Source: Rugamonas rubra (GTDB lineage: Bacteria > Pseudomonadota > Gammaproteobacteria > Burkholderiales > Burkholderiaceae_D). Taken from it: a DNA stretch of 64,000 bases. A model generated the notes under the pieces. The model saw only the letters and a list, made by a program, of their open reading frames with translations, was not told the origin of the DNA and ran no database searches. The stretch lies in contig NZ_FOTW01000012.1 in assembly GCF_900114705.1 (NCBI RefSeq), positions 62,001-126,000 of the forward strand, read 5' to 3'. The position numbers were made by a program, and so were the translations under genes. Of the stretch, positions 1 through 9,110 are shown piece after piece. The number at the start of each line of letters is the position of its first letter. Position 1 is the first letter of the stretch.

Positions 1-2054
1 AGCTGCTGCACCAGCTGGTTGCGGCCGTGGTCGCCCCAGTCGGCGTCGGCCAGGCGGTTGCCGAAGTGGCCGGCGAGATTGCCCATGCCGAGCAGCACGC
101 CGCCGTGCTGCACCATGCCGTTCGGCCATAGCAGCTTGGCGCCGACGGCGCCAACCCCGGGCTGCCACAGCTGGGCCACCATCTCGTCCAGCCAGCCGGC
201 GTGCAGCGCCTCGACGTCGTTGTTGAGCAGGCAGACCAGGCCGCCGCGCGCGGCGGCCACGGCGTCGTTGTTGAGCGCGGCGAAATTGAACGGCCCGGGG
301 CGCTCCAGCACGCTCACGCCGCGCCGCCGCAGCGCCGCCAGGTAGCGCCGGGTGGCGGCCTGGGTCGAGCCGTTGTCGACCACCATGATCTCCAGCCGCG
401 CCCAGTCGGTGTGCCGCTCGATGCTGTCGATGCAGCGCCGCAGCAGGTCGAGCCGGTCGCGGGTCGGAATGACCAGCGTGACGCCCTGCTCGCGCGCCGC
501 CGGCGGCAGCCGGTACAGCACGCGGCGGGCGTCGGCGCCGTCCTCCGGCGCGGCCTGCTCCGGCGGCGCCGCCAGCGCCGCCAGCTCGGCGTCCGGCGCC
601 AGCCCGGCCAGCGCCTCGGCGGCGGCGGCGCGCCGCTCCAGCCGCTCGGCGGCGTCGAGCGGCCGGTGGAAGGCGTACAGCACGCGCGGCACGTGGACGA
701 TGGCCGCCGCGCCACGCGGCCACAGCGCCGCCAGCGCCCGCCACGACAGGGCGGCGGCGCTGGCGGGCAGGTCGGCCGGGCCGGCGCACAGCGCGCGCAG
801 CAGCGCGACGCGCACCAGCATCAGTTCCAGCGGGAAGTCGCTGGCCAGCGCGTAGGGCGGATTCCAGGCCGGCTTGAACCAGGGCCGGCCGTCGCATTCG
901 CTGTCGGTGTAGACCAGTTCGGCGCCGGCCAGCGCGAAGCCCTCCAGGGCCAGCGCCAGCGCCTGCGGCGCCAGCGTGTCGCCGCCGCGCAGGCAGGCCA
1001 GCACGTCGCAGGACGAGGCCAGCGCGGCCGCCAGCGACTGCGCGAACGGCGCCCCGGCGAACAAGTCGCGCGCCGGCCAGCTTTGCGCCGCGGCGCTGGC
1101 GCCGCTGCGCGCCACGGCGGCGGCGTCGCCGCCGCTGACGATCAGCGCGACCCGCAGGGCCGCGCCGCCCTGCTGCCGCGCCGGCGGCTCGGCGGCCGCC
1201 GCGTCCTGCGCCTCGAACAGCGCCGACCATTGCCGGTAGCCGTCCAGCCCGAGGCTGCGCGGCAGGTGGCGTTCGTAGGCGTCGATCAGCCGCTCCAGCA
1301 GCGGGTTGTGGCCGCTGTCGAGCAGGGTCTTGCCGCCCGCCGCGAAGCAGCACACCGTGAGCGGGCTGCCGCCCAGGGCGGCGCCGTGCTGGTCGACCAC
1401 GCGCACGCTGTGCGGCTGGCCGTCGGCGAGGGCGAGCGGCAGGTCGAGCTCGAAGCCCTGCGGCGCCGCCGCGTGCGTGGCGCCGGCGCCGGCCGGCCGG
1501 CGGCCGGCGAGGGTTTCGGCCACCAGCCGGGAACCGACGAAGGCGCGCACCGCGCCTTGCCCCGGCGGCTCGCGCCGCTCGGGCGCGGCGGCGCACCAGC
1601 CATGCAGGCGCAGCGCGCCGTCGCTGTAGACGGCGCCGCCGGCCGGCATGGCGGCGGCGTCGACGTCGACATCCATCTCCAGCCGGCCCTTCAAGGCGAC
1701 GTCGGTGTTGGCGATGCGCGCCGACCAGACGCCGCAGGCGCCGCCGCGCCACGACGGCGTGTCGCCCAAGTCGGCCACGAAGCCGTGGCAGGGGTCGGCG
1801 CCGGCGCCGAGCGCGGCCTCGAAGCGCGCCGCCAGGTCGGCCCGCGCGACGTCGGCGATCACGCAGGCGACCGCCTCGCCGTCCAGGCAGAGCTCCAGCA
1901 CCACCCTGGCCTGCGGCTGCGCGGTGTCGATCGCCCAGCCGTACAGCAGGCCGGCGCGTTCGCCCTCCAGGCGGCCCTGCCAGCGCGCGCGCCGGCGCGG
2001 CGCCCGCGGCGCTTGCGGCGGCGTGGCGGCCAGCGGCGGCGGTAGGCGCGTCAT
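1..2054 (-). CDS. Two-domain family-2 glycosyltransferase, C-terminus beyond the window edge
   Basis: The minus-strand frame from the ATG at 2054 stays open to base 1 (684 codons visible). The first ~240 residues form two similar beta-rich modules (each with a G-W and a GF-V-DL element). Next comes a degenerate GT-A-like stretch with YTDSE and FKPAWNP, a pattern typical of tandem GT2 proteins. A canonical GT2 domain starts near residue 510 (VTLVIPTRDR, VVDNGS, PFNFAALNN, LLNNDVE, GAVGAKLLWPNG, VQHGGV). The NND acid pair is expected to bind the nucleotide-sugar and metal. The family transfers sugars such as rhamnose to glycans or O-antigen; the substrate here is unknown. The start overlaps the stop of the upstream glycosyltransferase (ATGA), so translation is probably coupled. 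The plus-strand open frame over this region is a GC-driven shadow. Confidence 0.85.
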   Translation of the reverse strand, partial: MTRLPPPLAATPPQAPRAPRRRARWQGRLEGERAGLLYGWAIDTAQPQARVVLELCLDGEAVACVIADVARADLAARFEAALGAGADPCHGFVADLGDTPSWRGGACGVWSARIANTDVALKGRLEMDVDVDAAAMPAGGAVYSDGALRLHGWCAAAPERREPPGQGAVRAFVGSRLVAETLAGRRPAGAGATHAAAPQGFELDLPLALADGQPHSVRVVDQHGAALGGSPLTVCCFAAGGKTLLDSGHNPLLERLIDAYERHLPRSLGLDGYRQWSALFEAQDAAAAEPPARQQGGAALRVALIVSGGDAAAVARSGASAAAQSWPARDLFAGAPFAQSLAAALASSCDVLACLRGGDTLAPQALALALEGFALAGAELVYTDSECDGRPWFKPAWNPPYALASDFPLELMLVRVALLRALCAGPADLPASAAALSWRALAALWPRGAAAIVHVPRVLYAFHRPLDAAERLERRAAAAEALAGLAPDAELAALAAPPEQAAPEDGADARRVLYRLPPAAREQGVTLVIPTRDRLDLLRRCIDSIERHTDWARLEIMVVDNGSTQAATRRYLAALRRRGVSVLERPGPFNFAALNNDAVAAARGGLVCLLNNDVEALHAGWLDEMVAQLWQPGVGAVGAKLLWPNGMVQHGGVLLGMGNLAGHFGNRLADADWGDHGRNQLVQQ

Positions 2055-4069
2055 GGCGCCGTGGCCGGCTCGGCGCGCGGCGTGGGCGCGGGCGCGCGCT
2101 GGCGCGGCTGGCCGGCCAGCCAGGCGGCCAGCCAGCCGGCCGGGTCGAAATCGTCGTCGACCGGCACCTGGCGGATGCCGGCCGGCGCCGCCTCGTGGCC
2201 CGGATTGAGCAGCACGGCGCAGCCGGCCAGGCGCAGCAGGGCGCTGTCGTCCAGCAGCGCCGCCTCGCGCCGCGTGTCGCGCGGCAGCACGTCGACCACG
2301 CCGGTATGCCACAAGGCCTCGCTGGCCTCGCCAAAAACCAACAGGCGCGGCGCCGGCGCCGCGCCGCCGCGCGCGGCGAGCAGGCGCGCCAGGGCGAGGA
2401 TCTTGCGCGCCGCCGTGCCGCCGGCGCGGTGCTGCCAGACGGCGATGCGCAGGGCGCCGGCCGCCGGGGCGGCCGCCGCCGGGGCGGCGGACGATTCGTC
2501 GCCCGGCGCGGCCGGCGCCGCCGGCGCGGCGCCGTTCCGCCGCAGCGCCAGGGCCAGCGCGCCGCGCGCGGCGGCCAGCGGGTCGTCGCGCAGGAAGCGC
2601 TGGTACTCGGCATAGCAATGCGGGTGGCGCGCCGCCACCACGGCCCGGTTCTGGCGCACCCGCAGCGGCTTCTCCAGACCGAAGGACAGGCCGCCGGCGT
2701 GCGCCACGAACACCCCGGTGGCGGCCAGGTGGCGGTAGCCGGCGGCGCGCGCGCGCTGGCACCAGTCGAGCTCCTCGCCATAGCCGCGGTGCAGGGCGGC
2801 GCCGTCCAGCACGCCGATCCGCTCGATGGCGCCGCGCCGCATCAGCATGGCGAAGCCGCAGCAGGCCGGCACCTCGACGTCGCCGAGGGCGCCGCTGCGG
2901 TGCAGTCCGGCGGCGGCCTCGTCGAGCCGGCGCAGCTGCCCGGCGTCCGGCATCGGCGCCGCCGCGCCGATGGCGGGAAAGCTGCTGATCTCGCCGTTGT
3001 TCGACCAGGGCGAGACGCTGGCCACGTCGGCGCCGCTGTAGAGCGAAGCCTGCAGCCGGTCCAGCCAGTCGCCCTGGACCAGGGTGTCGGCGTTGAGCAG
3101 CAGCGCGTCGTCGAGCGGGCGCTGGCGCAGGCCACGGTTGACGCTCTCGATGAAGCCGAGGTTGGCGCGGTTGCGCAACAGGGCGATGCGGCCCTGTCCC
3201 GCCAGTTGTTCAAGCCACGCGGACAGGGCCGGCTCCGGGCTGCAGTCGTCGACCACCAGCACGCCGGCGCGGGCGCGGTTGTGCGCCAGGCTGGCCAGCA
3301 CGCTGGCGACGCAGGCCTGCGTCGCCGCCAGCCCGCGGTAGACCGGGATCAGCACCGTCAACGGCGCCGGGCCGGCGGCGGCCGGGGGAGCTCCCGGCGG
3401 CAGCGCGCGCGGCAGCTGTTCGGTGAACGACAGCGGCGCGCCGGCCAGCGCGCGCCGGCCCCGCGCGCCGGCCAGCGCCAGGCTCCAGACGCCGTCGGCG
3501 CGGGGCGGCGCCAGGCGGAAGCGGCCGCCTTGCGCCAGCCGGACCTCGTAGCGCGCCCCGCTGCGGCTGTCGTCGAGCAGCAGGCGTACCGCGCCGGCCG
3601 GCGCGAACAGCATGCCCTCGATGGCGCCGCCGACCTTCCAGCAGGCGCCGGCCGGGTCGGCCCCGGCGGCGCGCATTCGCCGCAACAGCGGGGCGTGGCT
3701 GCCGTCGCGGCAGCGCGCCGGCAGCAGCGCCGGGCCCAGCTCGGCCACCTTGGCGCCGGCGCCGCGCGCCAGCCAGGCCTGCATCAGCGCGTCCTGCAGG
3801 CGCGCGTCCTCGGGCGCGCGGCACCAGGCGCGGTACCACGCCTCGTCGGCCAGCGGCGAGCCGGCGGCCTGCAGGACGGCGGCGCGCAGCAGGGCGGGGA
3901 CGGGGTCGGCGCGGTGGCGGCGGCAGGCCGCCTCGGCGGCCAGCAGGGCGTCGGCGTGGGCGCCCCGCTCGAAGGCCAGGGTGGCCTCCGCCAGCAGCGC
4001 GTCGTCGCGCCGCCGCGGCGCGCAGCACGCCGGCCAGCGGCGGTCGGCGGCCGCGCCGGAGTCAAGCAC
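2051..4069 (-). CDS. Family-2 glycosyltransferase with helical N-terminus
   Basis: About 672 aa from a GTG at 4069, just after the stop of the upstream gene. A longer ATG start at 4216 exists but would overlap that gene by ~145 bp. The first ~130 residues are TPR-like helices; a small beta module follows. The GT2 domain begins near residue 230 (LTVLIPVYRG, VVDDCS, RNRANLGF, LLNADT as the DxD-like motif, EELDWCQRA, VAHAGG). The ~130 C-terminal residues are Ala/Pro-rich and then a Rossmann-like tail with no family I recognise. It likely adds a sugar to a cell-surface glycan or glycoprotein together with the overlapping downstream glycosyltransferase. The start codon is uncertain because no strong Shine-Dalgarno is visible. 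Confidence 0.82.
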   Translation of the reverse strand: MLDSGAAADRRWPACCAPRRRDDALLAEATLAFERGAHADALLAAEAACRRHRADPVPALLRAAVLQAAGSPLADEAWYRAWCRAPEDARLQDALMQAWLARGAGAKVAELGPALLPARCRDGSHAPLLRRMRAAGADPAGACWKVGGAIEGMLFAPAGAVRLLLDDSRSGARYEVRLAQGGRFRLAPPRADGVWSLALAGARGRRALAGAPLSFTEQLPRALPPGAPPAAAGPAPLTVLIPVYRGLAATQACVASVLASLAHNRARAGVLVVDDCSPEPALSAWLEQLAGQGRIALLRNRANLGFIESVNRGLRQRPLDDALLLNADTLVQGDWLDRLQASLYSGADVASVSPWSNNGEISSFPAIGAAAPMPDAGQLRRLDEAAAGLHRSGALGDVEVPACCGFAMLMRRGAIERIGVLDGAALHRGYGEELDWCQRARAAGYRHLAATGVFVAHAGGLSFGLEKPLRVRQNRAVVAARHPHCYAEYQRFLRDDPLAAARGALALALRRNGAAPAAPAAPGDESSAAPAAAAPAAGALRIAVWQHRAGGTAARKILALARLLAARGGAAPAPRLLVFGEASEALWHTGVVDVLPRDTRREAALLDDSALLRLAGCAVLLNPGHEAAPAGIRQVPVDDDFDPAGWLAAWLAGQPRQRAPAPTPRAEPATAP

Positions 4070-4071
4070 GG

Positions 4072-5109
4072 CTAGACGATGTTGTGGACGATGGTCACCT
4101 GCCCCACCACGGTCGCCTCGGTGTGGATGGCGCCGTCGAGGTTCTGCCCGGCCACGCTGACGAAGTTGGCGATCACCTCGGCGCGCGAGGCGCCGCTGGC
4201 CAGCGCGGCGGTCCAATACGCCAGGCCGCCGGCCTCGGCGGCGCGGGCGAAGGTGTGCAGGTAGAGGTCGCTGATGAAGTCCGTGTCGCTCTGCTCCGGC
4301 CGGGCCTTGTACTCGGCCGACTGGAGGAAGGATTCGGCGATCTGCGTCAGCGAGTAGCCGGCCTTGGCGCCGTCGAAGTAGTACTGCAGGCCGTGGGCGT
4401 CGCCGTCGCGGCCGAACGCCGCCGCGTACAGCGTGCTGACGGCGGCCTCCTTGCTGTCGTTGGCGAACACCAGGGCCTTGTTGTTGTCGAGCTGGACGTA
4501 CTGGATGTTGCTGATGTCGGTGGTCTTGCCGCCGCCGGCGTGCGTGACCACGGCGTGGCCGTCCTGCACCGTCACCACGTAGTCGGTGGCCTTGCCGGCC
4601 AGCTTGACGATGCTGTGGCCGCTGCCGCCGGTGATGGTGCTGTTGCCCAGGCCGGCCTCGACGGTGTCGTCGCCGCTGCCGGTGACCACCGTGCTGTTGC
4701 CGCTGCCCAGCGTGACCTGGGTGTTCTTGGCGTCGGCCACGACGATCTTGTCGTTGCCGGCGGAGCCGACCACCACCCGCTCGGTCACGCCCGGCGGCGC
4801 CTGCGGCGCGACGCTGCCGTTGTCGAGCACGACGTTGACGCCGCCCTTGCCCTGGAACACCAGGACCGGGGCGTTGTTGGGCACCACCAGCGTGGTTTGC
4901 GCCGTGTCGGAGGAACCCACCAGCACCACCTCGGCGCCGGACGCCACCGTCACCACGCCGCTGGCGTTGGGCGTGACCGTGTCGATGCGCACCGTGCTGT
5001 TGTCGGCGGTGGTCAGCTCGAGGATCCGCGAGATGGTGGCGGCGCTGAAGACGACGGCCGAGCTGTTGGTCAACGCAGAAGTGACGGTACCGGGGTTCTC
5101 TTCATACAT
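4072..5109 (-). CDS. RTX-like / DUF4214 domain secreted protein
   Basis: 345 aa from ATG at 5109, chosen because AAGGAG lies 7 nt upstream; the longer start at 5145 has no such site. The N-terminal half is Thr/Val/Asn-rich and beta-repetitive. Residues ~115-175 carry degenerate RTX-type glycine/aspartate repeats (GSAGNDK, GSGDDTVEAG, GGSGHS). The C-terminal ~110 residues match the DUF4214 pattern (LYAAAFGRDGDAHGLQYYFDG, FLQSAEY, LHTFARAAEAGGLAYW). DUF4214 proteins are often exported surface proteins in proteobacteria, typically by type I secretion; no N-terminal signal peptide is seen here, which fits. It precedes two glycosyltransferases on the same strand, so it may be their substrate or a scaffold. 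That link is inference. Confidence 0.75.
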   Translation of the reverse strand: MYEENPGTVTSALTNSSAVVFSAATISRILELTTADNSTVRIDTVTPNASGVVTVASGAEVVLVGSSDTAQTTLVVPNNAPVLVFQGKGGVNVVLDNGSVAPQAPPGVTERVVVGSAGNDKIVVADAKNTQVTLGSGNSTVVTGSGDDTVEAGLGNSTITGGSGHSIVKLAGKATDYVVTVQDGHAVVTHAGGGKTTDISNIQYVQLDNNKALVFANDSKEAAVSTLYAAAFGRDGDAHGLQYYFDGAKAGYSLTQIAESFLQSAEYKARPEQSDTDFISDLYLHTFARAAEAGGLAYWTAALASGASRAEVIANFVSVAGQNLDGAIHTEATVVGQVTIVHNIV

Positions 5110-5169
5110 GATGTGCTCCTTGCATCGCTGAACATCGAATAGCACGCCGCCGGCGAAGGCAGGCCCGCC

Positions 5170-6093
5170 TCAGGTAGGGGTGCGTGGCGCGCGCCGCGCC
5201 GGTCCGTTGTGCGCCACGCCCTTGTCGGCGGCGCGGCTTGGCTTGTTCTTCGGCGCCGCAGCCGGCTTGGCCGCCGGCGCCGCCGGCTCGGCGCGGAACA
5301 CCTTGGTGCGCGCCGACTCCTGCCATGGATTGTCGGCCGGCTCGCCGGCCCGCGCCGCCACCACGTTCAGGCCGAGCGCGGTCAGGTGCTCCAGCCCGGA
5401 GGGCCCGCTGAGCGCCTGGCCCGATTGCACCGGCAGCGCGTAGCCGCCGGAGAAGCAGGCCGTCCCTTCCAGCCGCCAGTCCGCCACGGCCGGACCGACC
5501 AGCACGAAACTGAGCTCGGTGATGCGGCGCGCCTCGCCCTTGGTGCCGCAGAACTTGCCGGTCTTGACGATCGGCGTCGACTCGCCGCCCTCGACGGCGA
5601 TGCGGTAGGCCAGGTCGACGCCTTCCGGCCGGTCCGGCCACATCACCTGGAAGCCTTCGAGCCGCAGGCCGGAATCGGCCTCGCCCAGCAGCTGCCCCTG
5701 GCCGGCGACGACGTCGCCGGTGCGTTCGATATGGCCGATGATGGAAATGCCGCGGCCGCCGATGACGATGGGCGCGCCGCCGCCGGCGGCCGGAGCGGGG
5801 TCGAGACCGACCTGGTCGACCCGCAGGGCCGGCACGGTGTCGTCGGCGTGCGCCAGGAAGGCCGCCACCAGCAGCGTGACCGGGGCGCCGCATACTTGCA
5901 TGACGATACAGTCGCTGCCGTCGCGCAGGATGCTGCCGCCGCTGCGTTCGCTGGAGATTTGTTGGATGGTCCCCTCGGCGGCGCCACCGCCGGCCGGCGC
6001 GCGCGACACGCTGAGGGGCGCCAGGCCGCCTTTGGGATGGCGCAGGATATACACGCCGGGCGCCAACGTCAGAATCGAACTTTTGACTTCCAT
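5170..6093 (-). CDS. Hypothetical protein with basic Ala/Pro-rich tail
   Basis: 307 aa starting MEVKSS at 6093. I do not recognise a family. Residues 1-245 look like a beta-rich globular protein containing Cys residues (CIVMQVCGA, KFCGTKG, CFSGGY) and a central GGGAPIVIGGRGISIIGHI stretch. The last ~50 residues are low-complexity Ala/Pro/Lys/Arg (KPAAAPKNKPSRAADKG). No signal peptide or membrane segment is obvious. It lies 60 bp upstream of the DUF4214 gene on the same strand and behind an AT-rich promoter region, so it probably leads this four-gene unit. A role in regulation, assembly or export of the DUF4214 protein is possible but unsupported. Confidence 0.6.
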   Translation of the reverse strand: MEVKSSILTLAPGVYILRHPKGGLAPLSVSRAPAGGGAAEGTIQQISSERSGGSILRDGSDCIVMQVCGAPVTLLVAAFLAHADDTVPALRVDQVGLDPAPAAGGGAPIVIGGRGISIIGHIERTGDVVAGQGQLLGEADSGLRLEGFQVMWPDRPEGVDLAYRIAVEGGESTPIVKTGKFCGTKGEARRITELSFVLVGPAVADWRLEGTACFSGGYALPVQSGQALSGPSGLEHLTALGLNVVAARAGEPADNPWQESARTKVFRAEPAAPAAKPAAAPKNKPSRAADKGVAHNGPARRAPRTPT

Positions 6094-6146
6094 TAACGTT
6101 CCAGTCAGGGCGGGAGGAAGGTGTCGGGCCGTGCGTGCGGGTGAGC

Positions 6147-6180
6147 GTCAATTATATACATTTGGGAAATTGACTTATAT
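6147..6180 (-). promoter_or_regulatory. AT-rich promoter region with inverted repeat upstream of the hypothetical/DUF4214 unit
   Basis: A perfect -10 hexamer TATAAT reads on the minus strand at 6156-6151. GTCAATT (6147-6153) and AATTGAC (6168-6174) form a 7-bp inverted repeat across it, suggesting an operator. No good -35 is present, so activator dependence is possible. The strand choice rests on the downstream minus-strand gene starting at 6093. Confidence 0.4.
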
Positions 6181-6262
6181 ACCGGCGCGCGACATATTTA
6201 CACAGTGTTGTACGGCGGCGATTGCAAGCTGCTTGCGACCCCTGCGGCCCGGCTCGGCCGGC

Positions 6263-7171
6263 CTAGTCGCCGGCGAAGGGGCCGCCGTGCACCGCCGACA
6301 GGATCGCCTCGACCGCCGGGTGGCGGATCTTGCGCTCGTTGGAGATGGCGTAGAAGTGCTCGCGCAGCTCGGGCGCGTCGCCCACCAGCTCGACGTTGAA
6401 CTGCTCCTCGATGTCGCGGCGCAGCGCCGCCGAGGCGAAGAACAGGCCCATGCCGTTGCGGCCGAAGGTGTTGAGCATGGCGTTGTCCTCGAACTCGCCG
6501 ACCACGTCGGGCCGCACGCCGTGCTGGACGAACCAGGCGTCGATGCGGCCGCGCAGCGCGTTGTTGCGGGTCGGCAGCAGTAGCGGCGCGCCGTCCAGGC
6601 TGGCCGGGAAGTTCTTGCGGTACCTGCGCGCCAGCCGCTGCACGCCGAACAGCTTCATGTCGCTTTCACCGAGCAAGTGGCTGAACACGCGCAGGCCGCC
6701 GCCGCCGCGCACGGCGCGGTCGGTCAGCACCACGTCCAGCTTGTTCAAGGCCAGGTCGGCCAGCAGCGATTCGAACTCGTCCTCCAGGCAGACCAGCTTG
6801 ACCTGCTGGCCCAACTGCTGGGTCGCCTGCAGCAGGCGGAAGGCGATCAGCTTGGGCAGCGAGTCGGAGATGCCGACGGTGAGCCGCATCTTGCCAGTGT
6901 CGGTGCCGTCGAGGGCGTCCTGCAGCTGGTCGCCGAGCAGGAAGATCTGGTCGCAATAGGCCAGCGCGACGCGGCCCGCCTCGGTCGGCACCAGGCGCCG
7001 GCCCTGCGGCTCGAGCAGCGACTTGCCGACCTCCTGGTCGAGCTGGGCCAGCTGCATGCTGACCGTCTGCACGGCCAGGCCGAGCCGCTCGGCGGCGCGC
7101 GTGACGCTGCCCTCCTTGGCCACCATCCAGAAAAAATGCAGGTGGCGATAGTTCAATCCGGTTGTTTTCAT
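6263..7171 (-). CDS. LysR-family regulator, NhaR-like
   Basis: 302 aa. The N-terminus (LNYRHLHFFW, VAKEGSVTRAAERLG, TVSMQLAQLDQEVG) is the winged helix-turn-helix typical of the NhaR subgroup of LysR regulators. The rest is a periplasmic-binding-like effector domain with the NhaR-type LDVVLTDRA and NTFGRNGMG motifs. NhaR proteins activate Na+/H+ antiporter and envelope-stress genes; the true target here is unknown. The gene is divergent from the DUF475/TerD cluster with a 103-bp AT-rich spacer (7172-7274), so that cluster is its most likely target. LysR proteins usually bind such a spacer and also repress themselves. Confidence 0.85.
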   Translation of the reverse strand: MKTTGLNYRHLHFFWMVAKEGSVTRAAERLGLAVQTVSMQLAQLDQEVGKSLLEPQGRRLVPTEAGRVALAYCDQIFLLGDQLQDALDGTDTGKMRLTVGISDSLPKLIAFRLLQATQQLGQQVKLVCLEDEFESLLADLALNKLDVVLTDRAVRGGGGLRVFSHLLGESDMKLFGVQRLARRYRKNFPASLDGAPLLLPTRNNALRGRIDAWFVQHGVRPDVVGEFEDNAMLNTFGRNGMGLFFASAALRRDIEEQFNVELVGDAPELREHFYAISNERKIRHPAVEAILSAVHGGPFAGD

Positions 7172-7274
7172 CTTCTGCTTTTCCGAAGTAATGCTTCAAT
7201 TATCTTCTATTTTTAAAAAGAAGGTTCTTGTCTACACTGCTTGACATCGAATTCAAACATAAAAGGAAAGACCA

Positions 7275-8324
7275 ATGAAACACTTCAGGGTGTCATTCCT
7301 CGTCACCTTCATCTGCCTTGCAGGTGCTGGCTGGTGGGGCTACGAACATACGGGTTGGCCGGGCGCCTTGTCGGCCATCGGCATCGCCGCGATTCTGAGC
7401 GTGATGGAAGTCTCGCTGTCGTTCGACAACGCGGTGGTCAACGCCTCCGTCTTGAAGACCTGGGACAAGTTCTGGCAAGGGCTGTTCCTCGGCGTCGGCA
7501 TCATCATCGCGGTGTTCGGCATGCGGCTGCTGTTCCCGCTGGTGATCGTGGCGCAGGCCGCCGATCTGGGACTGGTGGAGGTGTGGAACCTGGCGCTGAA
7601 CGATCCCAACGCCTACTCCACGCACCTGACCAACCACCACGCTGAAGTGGCGGCATTCGGTGGCATCTTCCTGCTGCTGGTGTTCCTCAACTTCCTGCTC
7701 GACGACGAGAAGGAACTGCACTGGTTGGGCCATCTGGAGGAGAAGTTGGGCGCGTTGGGCAAGGTCTCGTCGATCGCGGTGATGATCGCCATCGGTACGC
7801 TGCTGGCCACGCTGACCATGGTCGAGGACGCGCAAAAGCTGGTGGTGCTGACCTCCGGTCTGTGGGGTGTGCTGACCTACGTCGGTGTCGATGTGGTGAG
7901 CAGCCTGCTGGAGAAGGAAGAGAGCGAAGGCAGCAATGTCGGCGACCTGGTCAAACGCGGTGGTATCGGCGGCTTCCTCTACCTGGAAGTGTTGGACGCC
8001 TCGTTCAGCTTCGACGGTGTGATCGGCGCCTTCGCCATCACCAAGGACGTCGTCATCATCATGCTGGGCCTGGCCATCGGCGCGATGTTCGTCCGTTCGA
8101 TGACGGTGTTCCTGGTGAAGAAGGGCACGCTCGACGAGTTCGTCTACCTGGAGCACGGCGCGCACTACGCCATCGGTATTCTGGCGCTGATCATGTTGGC
8201 CAGTATGAAGTTCCACGTGCCGGAACTGTTCACCGGCCTGATTGGTGTGGCCTTCATCGTCGCCTCGCTGTGGTCGTCGATCCGCCACCGCCGCAAGCAC
8301 GAAGCGCTGGCTGCGGCGGCATAG
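7275..8324 (+). CDS. DUF475 / TerC-like integral membrane protein
   Basis: 349 aa, strongly hydrophobic with about nine predicted membrane segments. It has the TerC-superfamily acidic membrane motifs: SVMEVSLSFDNAVVNA near residue 40 and EVLDASFSFDGVIGAF near 240. The charged cytosolic loop (DDEKELHWLGHLEEKLG) sits near residue 145. DUF475 proteins occur in tellurite/phage/stress (ter) gene sets and have been proposed to move metal ions during envelope stress; the reaction is not known. AAAGGAAAG precedes the ATG. The gene leads a four-gene cluster with TerD, TIGR00266 and another TerD-family protein, divergent from the NhaR-like regulator. Confidence 0.88.
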   Translation: MKHFRVSFLVTFICLAGAGWWGYEHTGWPGALSAIGIAAILSVMEVSLSFDNAVVNASVLKTWDKFWQGLFLGVGIIIAVFGMRLLFPLVIVAQAADLGLVEVWNLALNDPNAYSTHLTNHHAEVAAFGGIFLLLVFLNFLLDDEKELHWLGHLEEKLGALGKVSSIAVMIAIGTLLATLTMVEDAQKLVVLTSGLWGVLTYVGVDVVSSLLEKEESEGSNVGDLVKRGGIGGFLYLEVLDASFSFDGVIGAFAITKDVVIIMLGLAIGAMFVRSMTVFLVKKGTLDEFVYLEHGAHYAIGILALIMLASMKFHVPELFTGLIGVAFIVASLWSSIRHRRKHEALAAAA

Positions 8325-8443
8325 GAAACAAGGTAGTGGAATACGCGGCGGGTTCAGGACACCGGCCCGTCGCGGTGGTAGCAAGGCGCAATGGCCACAA
8401 GCCGCGCCTGGTGTTCATCTCAATCACATAGGAGTAACACATC

Positions 8444-9019
8444 ATGGCAATCAGTCTGCAAAAAGGCGGCAACGTCAACCTGAGTAAAGAAGCCCCGGGC
8501 CTGTCGAAAATGACGGTCGGTCTGGGTTGGGATGCCCGCGCCACCGACGGCGCGCCCTTCGACATCGACGGCTCGGCCTTCCTGCTGAAGGCCGACGGCA
8601 AGGTGCGCGGCGACGCCGACTTCATCTTCTACAACAACCTGAAGTCGGTCGAGGGCGCGGTCGGCCACTCCGGCGACAACCGCACCGGCGCCGGCGACGG
8701 CGACGACGAAACCATCACCATCGACCTGAGCACCGTGCCGGCCGACGTCGAGCGCATCGCCATCTGCGTCACCATCCACGACGGCGAAGCGCGCAAGCAG
8801 AACTTCGGCATGGTGCAAAAGGCTTCCGTGCGCTGCGTGAACAGCAACGGCAACGTCGAACTGGCCCGCTACGACCTGTCGGAAGACGGTTCGGTGGAGT
8901 CGGCCCTGGTGTTCGGCGAAGTCTACCGCAACGGCGCCGATTGGAAGTTCAAGGCCGTCGGCCAGGGCTTCAAGGGCGGCCTCGGTCCGCTGGCCGCCTC
9001 GTTCGGCGTGAGCATGTAA
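8444..9019 (+). CDS. terD: TerD-family calcium-binding stress protein
   Basis: 191 aa, the usual TerD length. It begins MAISLQKGGNVNLSK and carries GLGWDAR, DIDGSAFLL and the calcium-site signature GDNRTGAGDGDDE (near residues 85-97), then EVYRNGADWKFKAVGQG at the C-terminus. TerD proteins are cytosolic Ca2+-binding proteins linked to tellurite and general chemical-stress tolerance. AGGAG lies 9 nt before the ATG. It follows the DUF475 gene by ~120 bp, which contains no other gene. Confidence 0.93.
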   Translation: MAISLQKGGNVNLSKEAPGLSKMTVGLGWDARATDGAPFDIDGSAFLLKADGKVRGDADFIFYNNLKSVEGAVGHSGDNRTGAGDGDDETITIDLSTVPADVERIAICVTIHDGEARKQNFGMVQKASVRCVNSNGNVELARYDLSEDGSVESALVFGEVYRNGADWKFKAVGQGFKGGLGPLAASFGVSM

Positions 9020-9110
9020 GTTCGGTTTTTCAGGATAGGCCGGGGAGGGCGGGTCCTGCCCCGGCGCCACAGTCATACCGCCCGTTGGCGGGCACCAGCA
9101 AGGAGAGCAC

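Noticed and set aside
201..2045. 614-aa open frame on the plus strand
   Set aside because: It is a GC-skew shadow of the glycosyltransferase on the other strand; its translation is Arg/Gln/Gly-rich low complexity without a family pattern.
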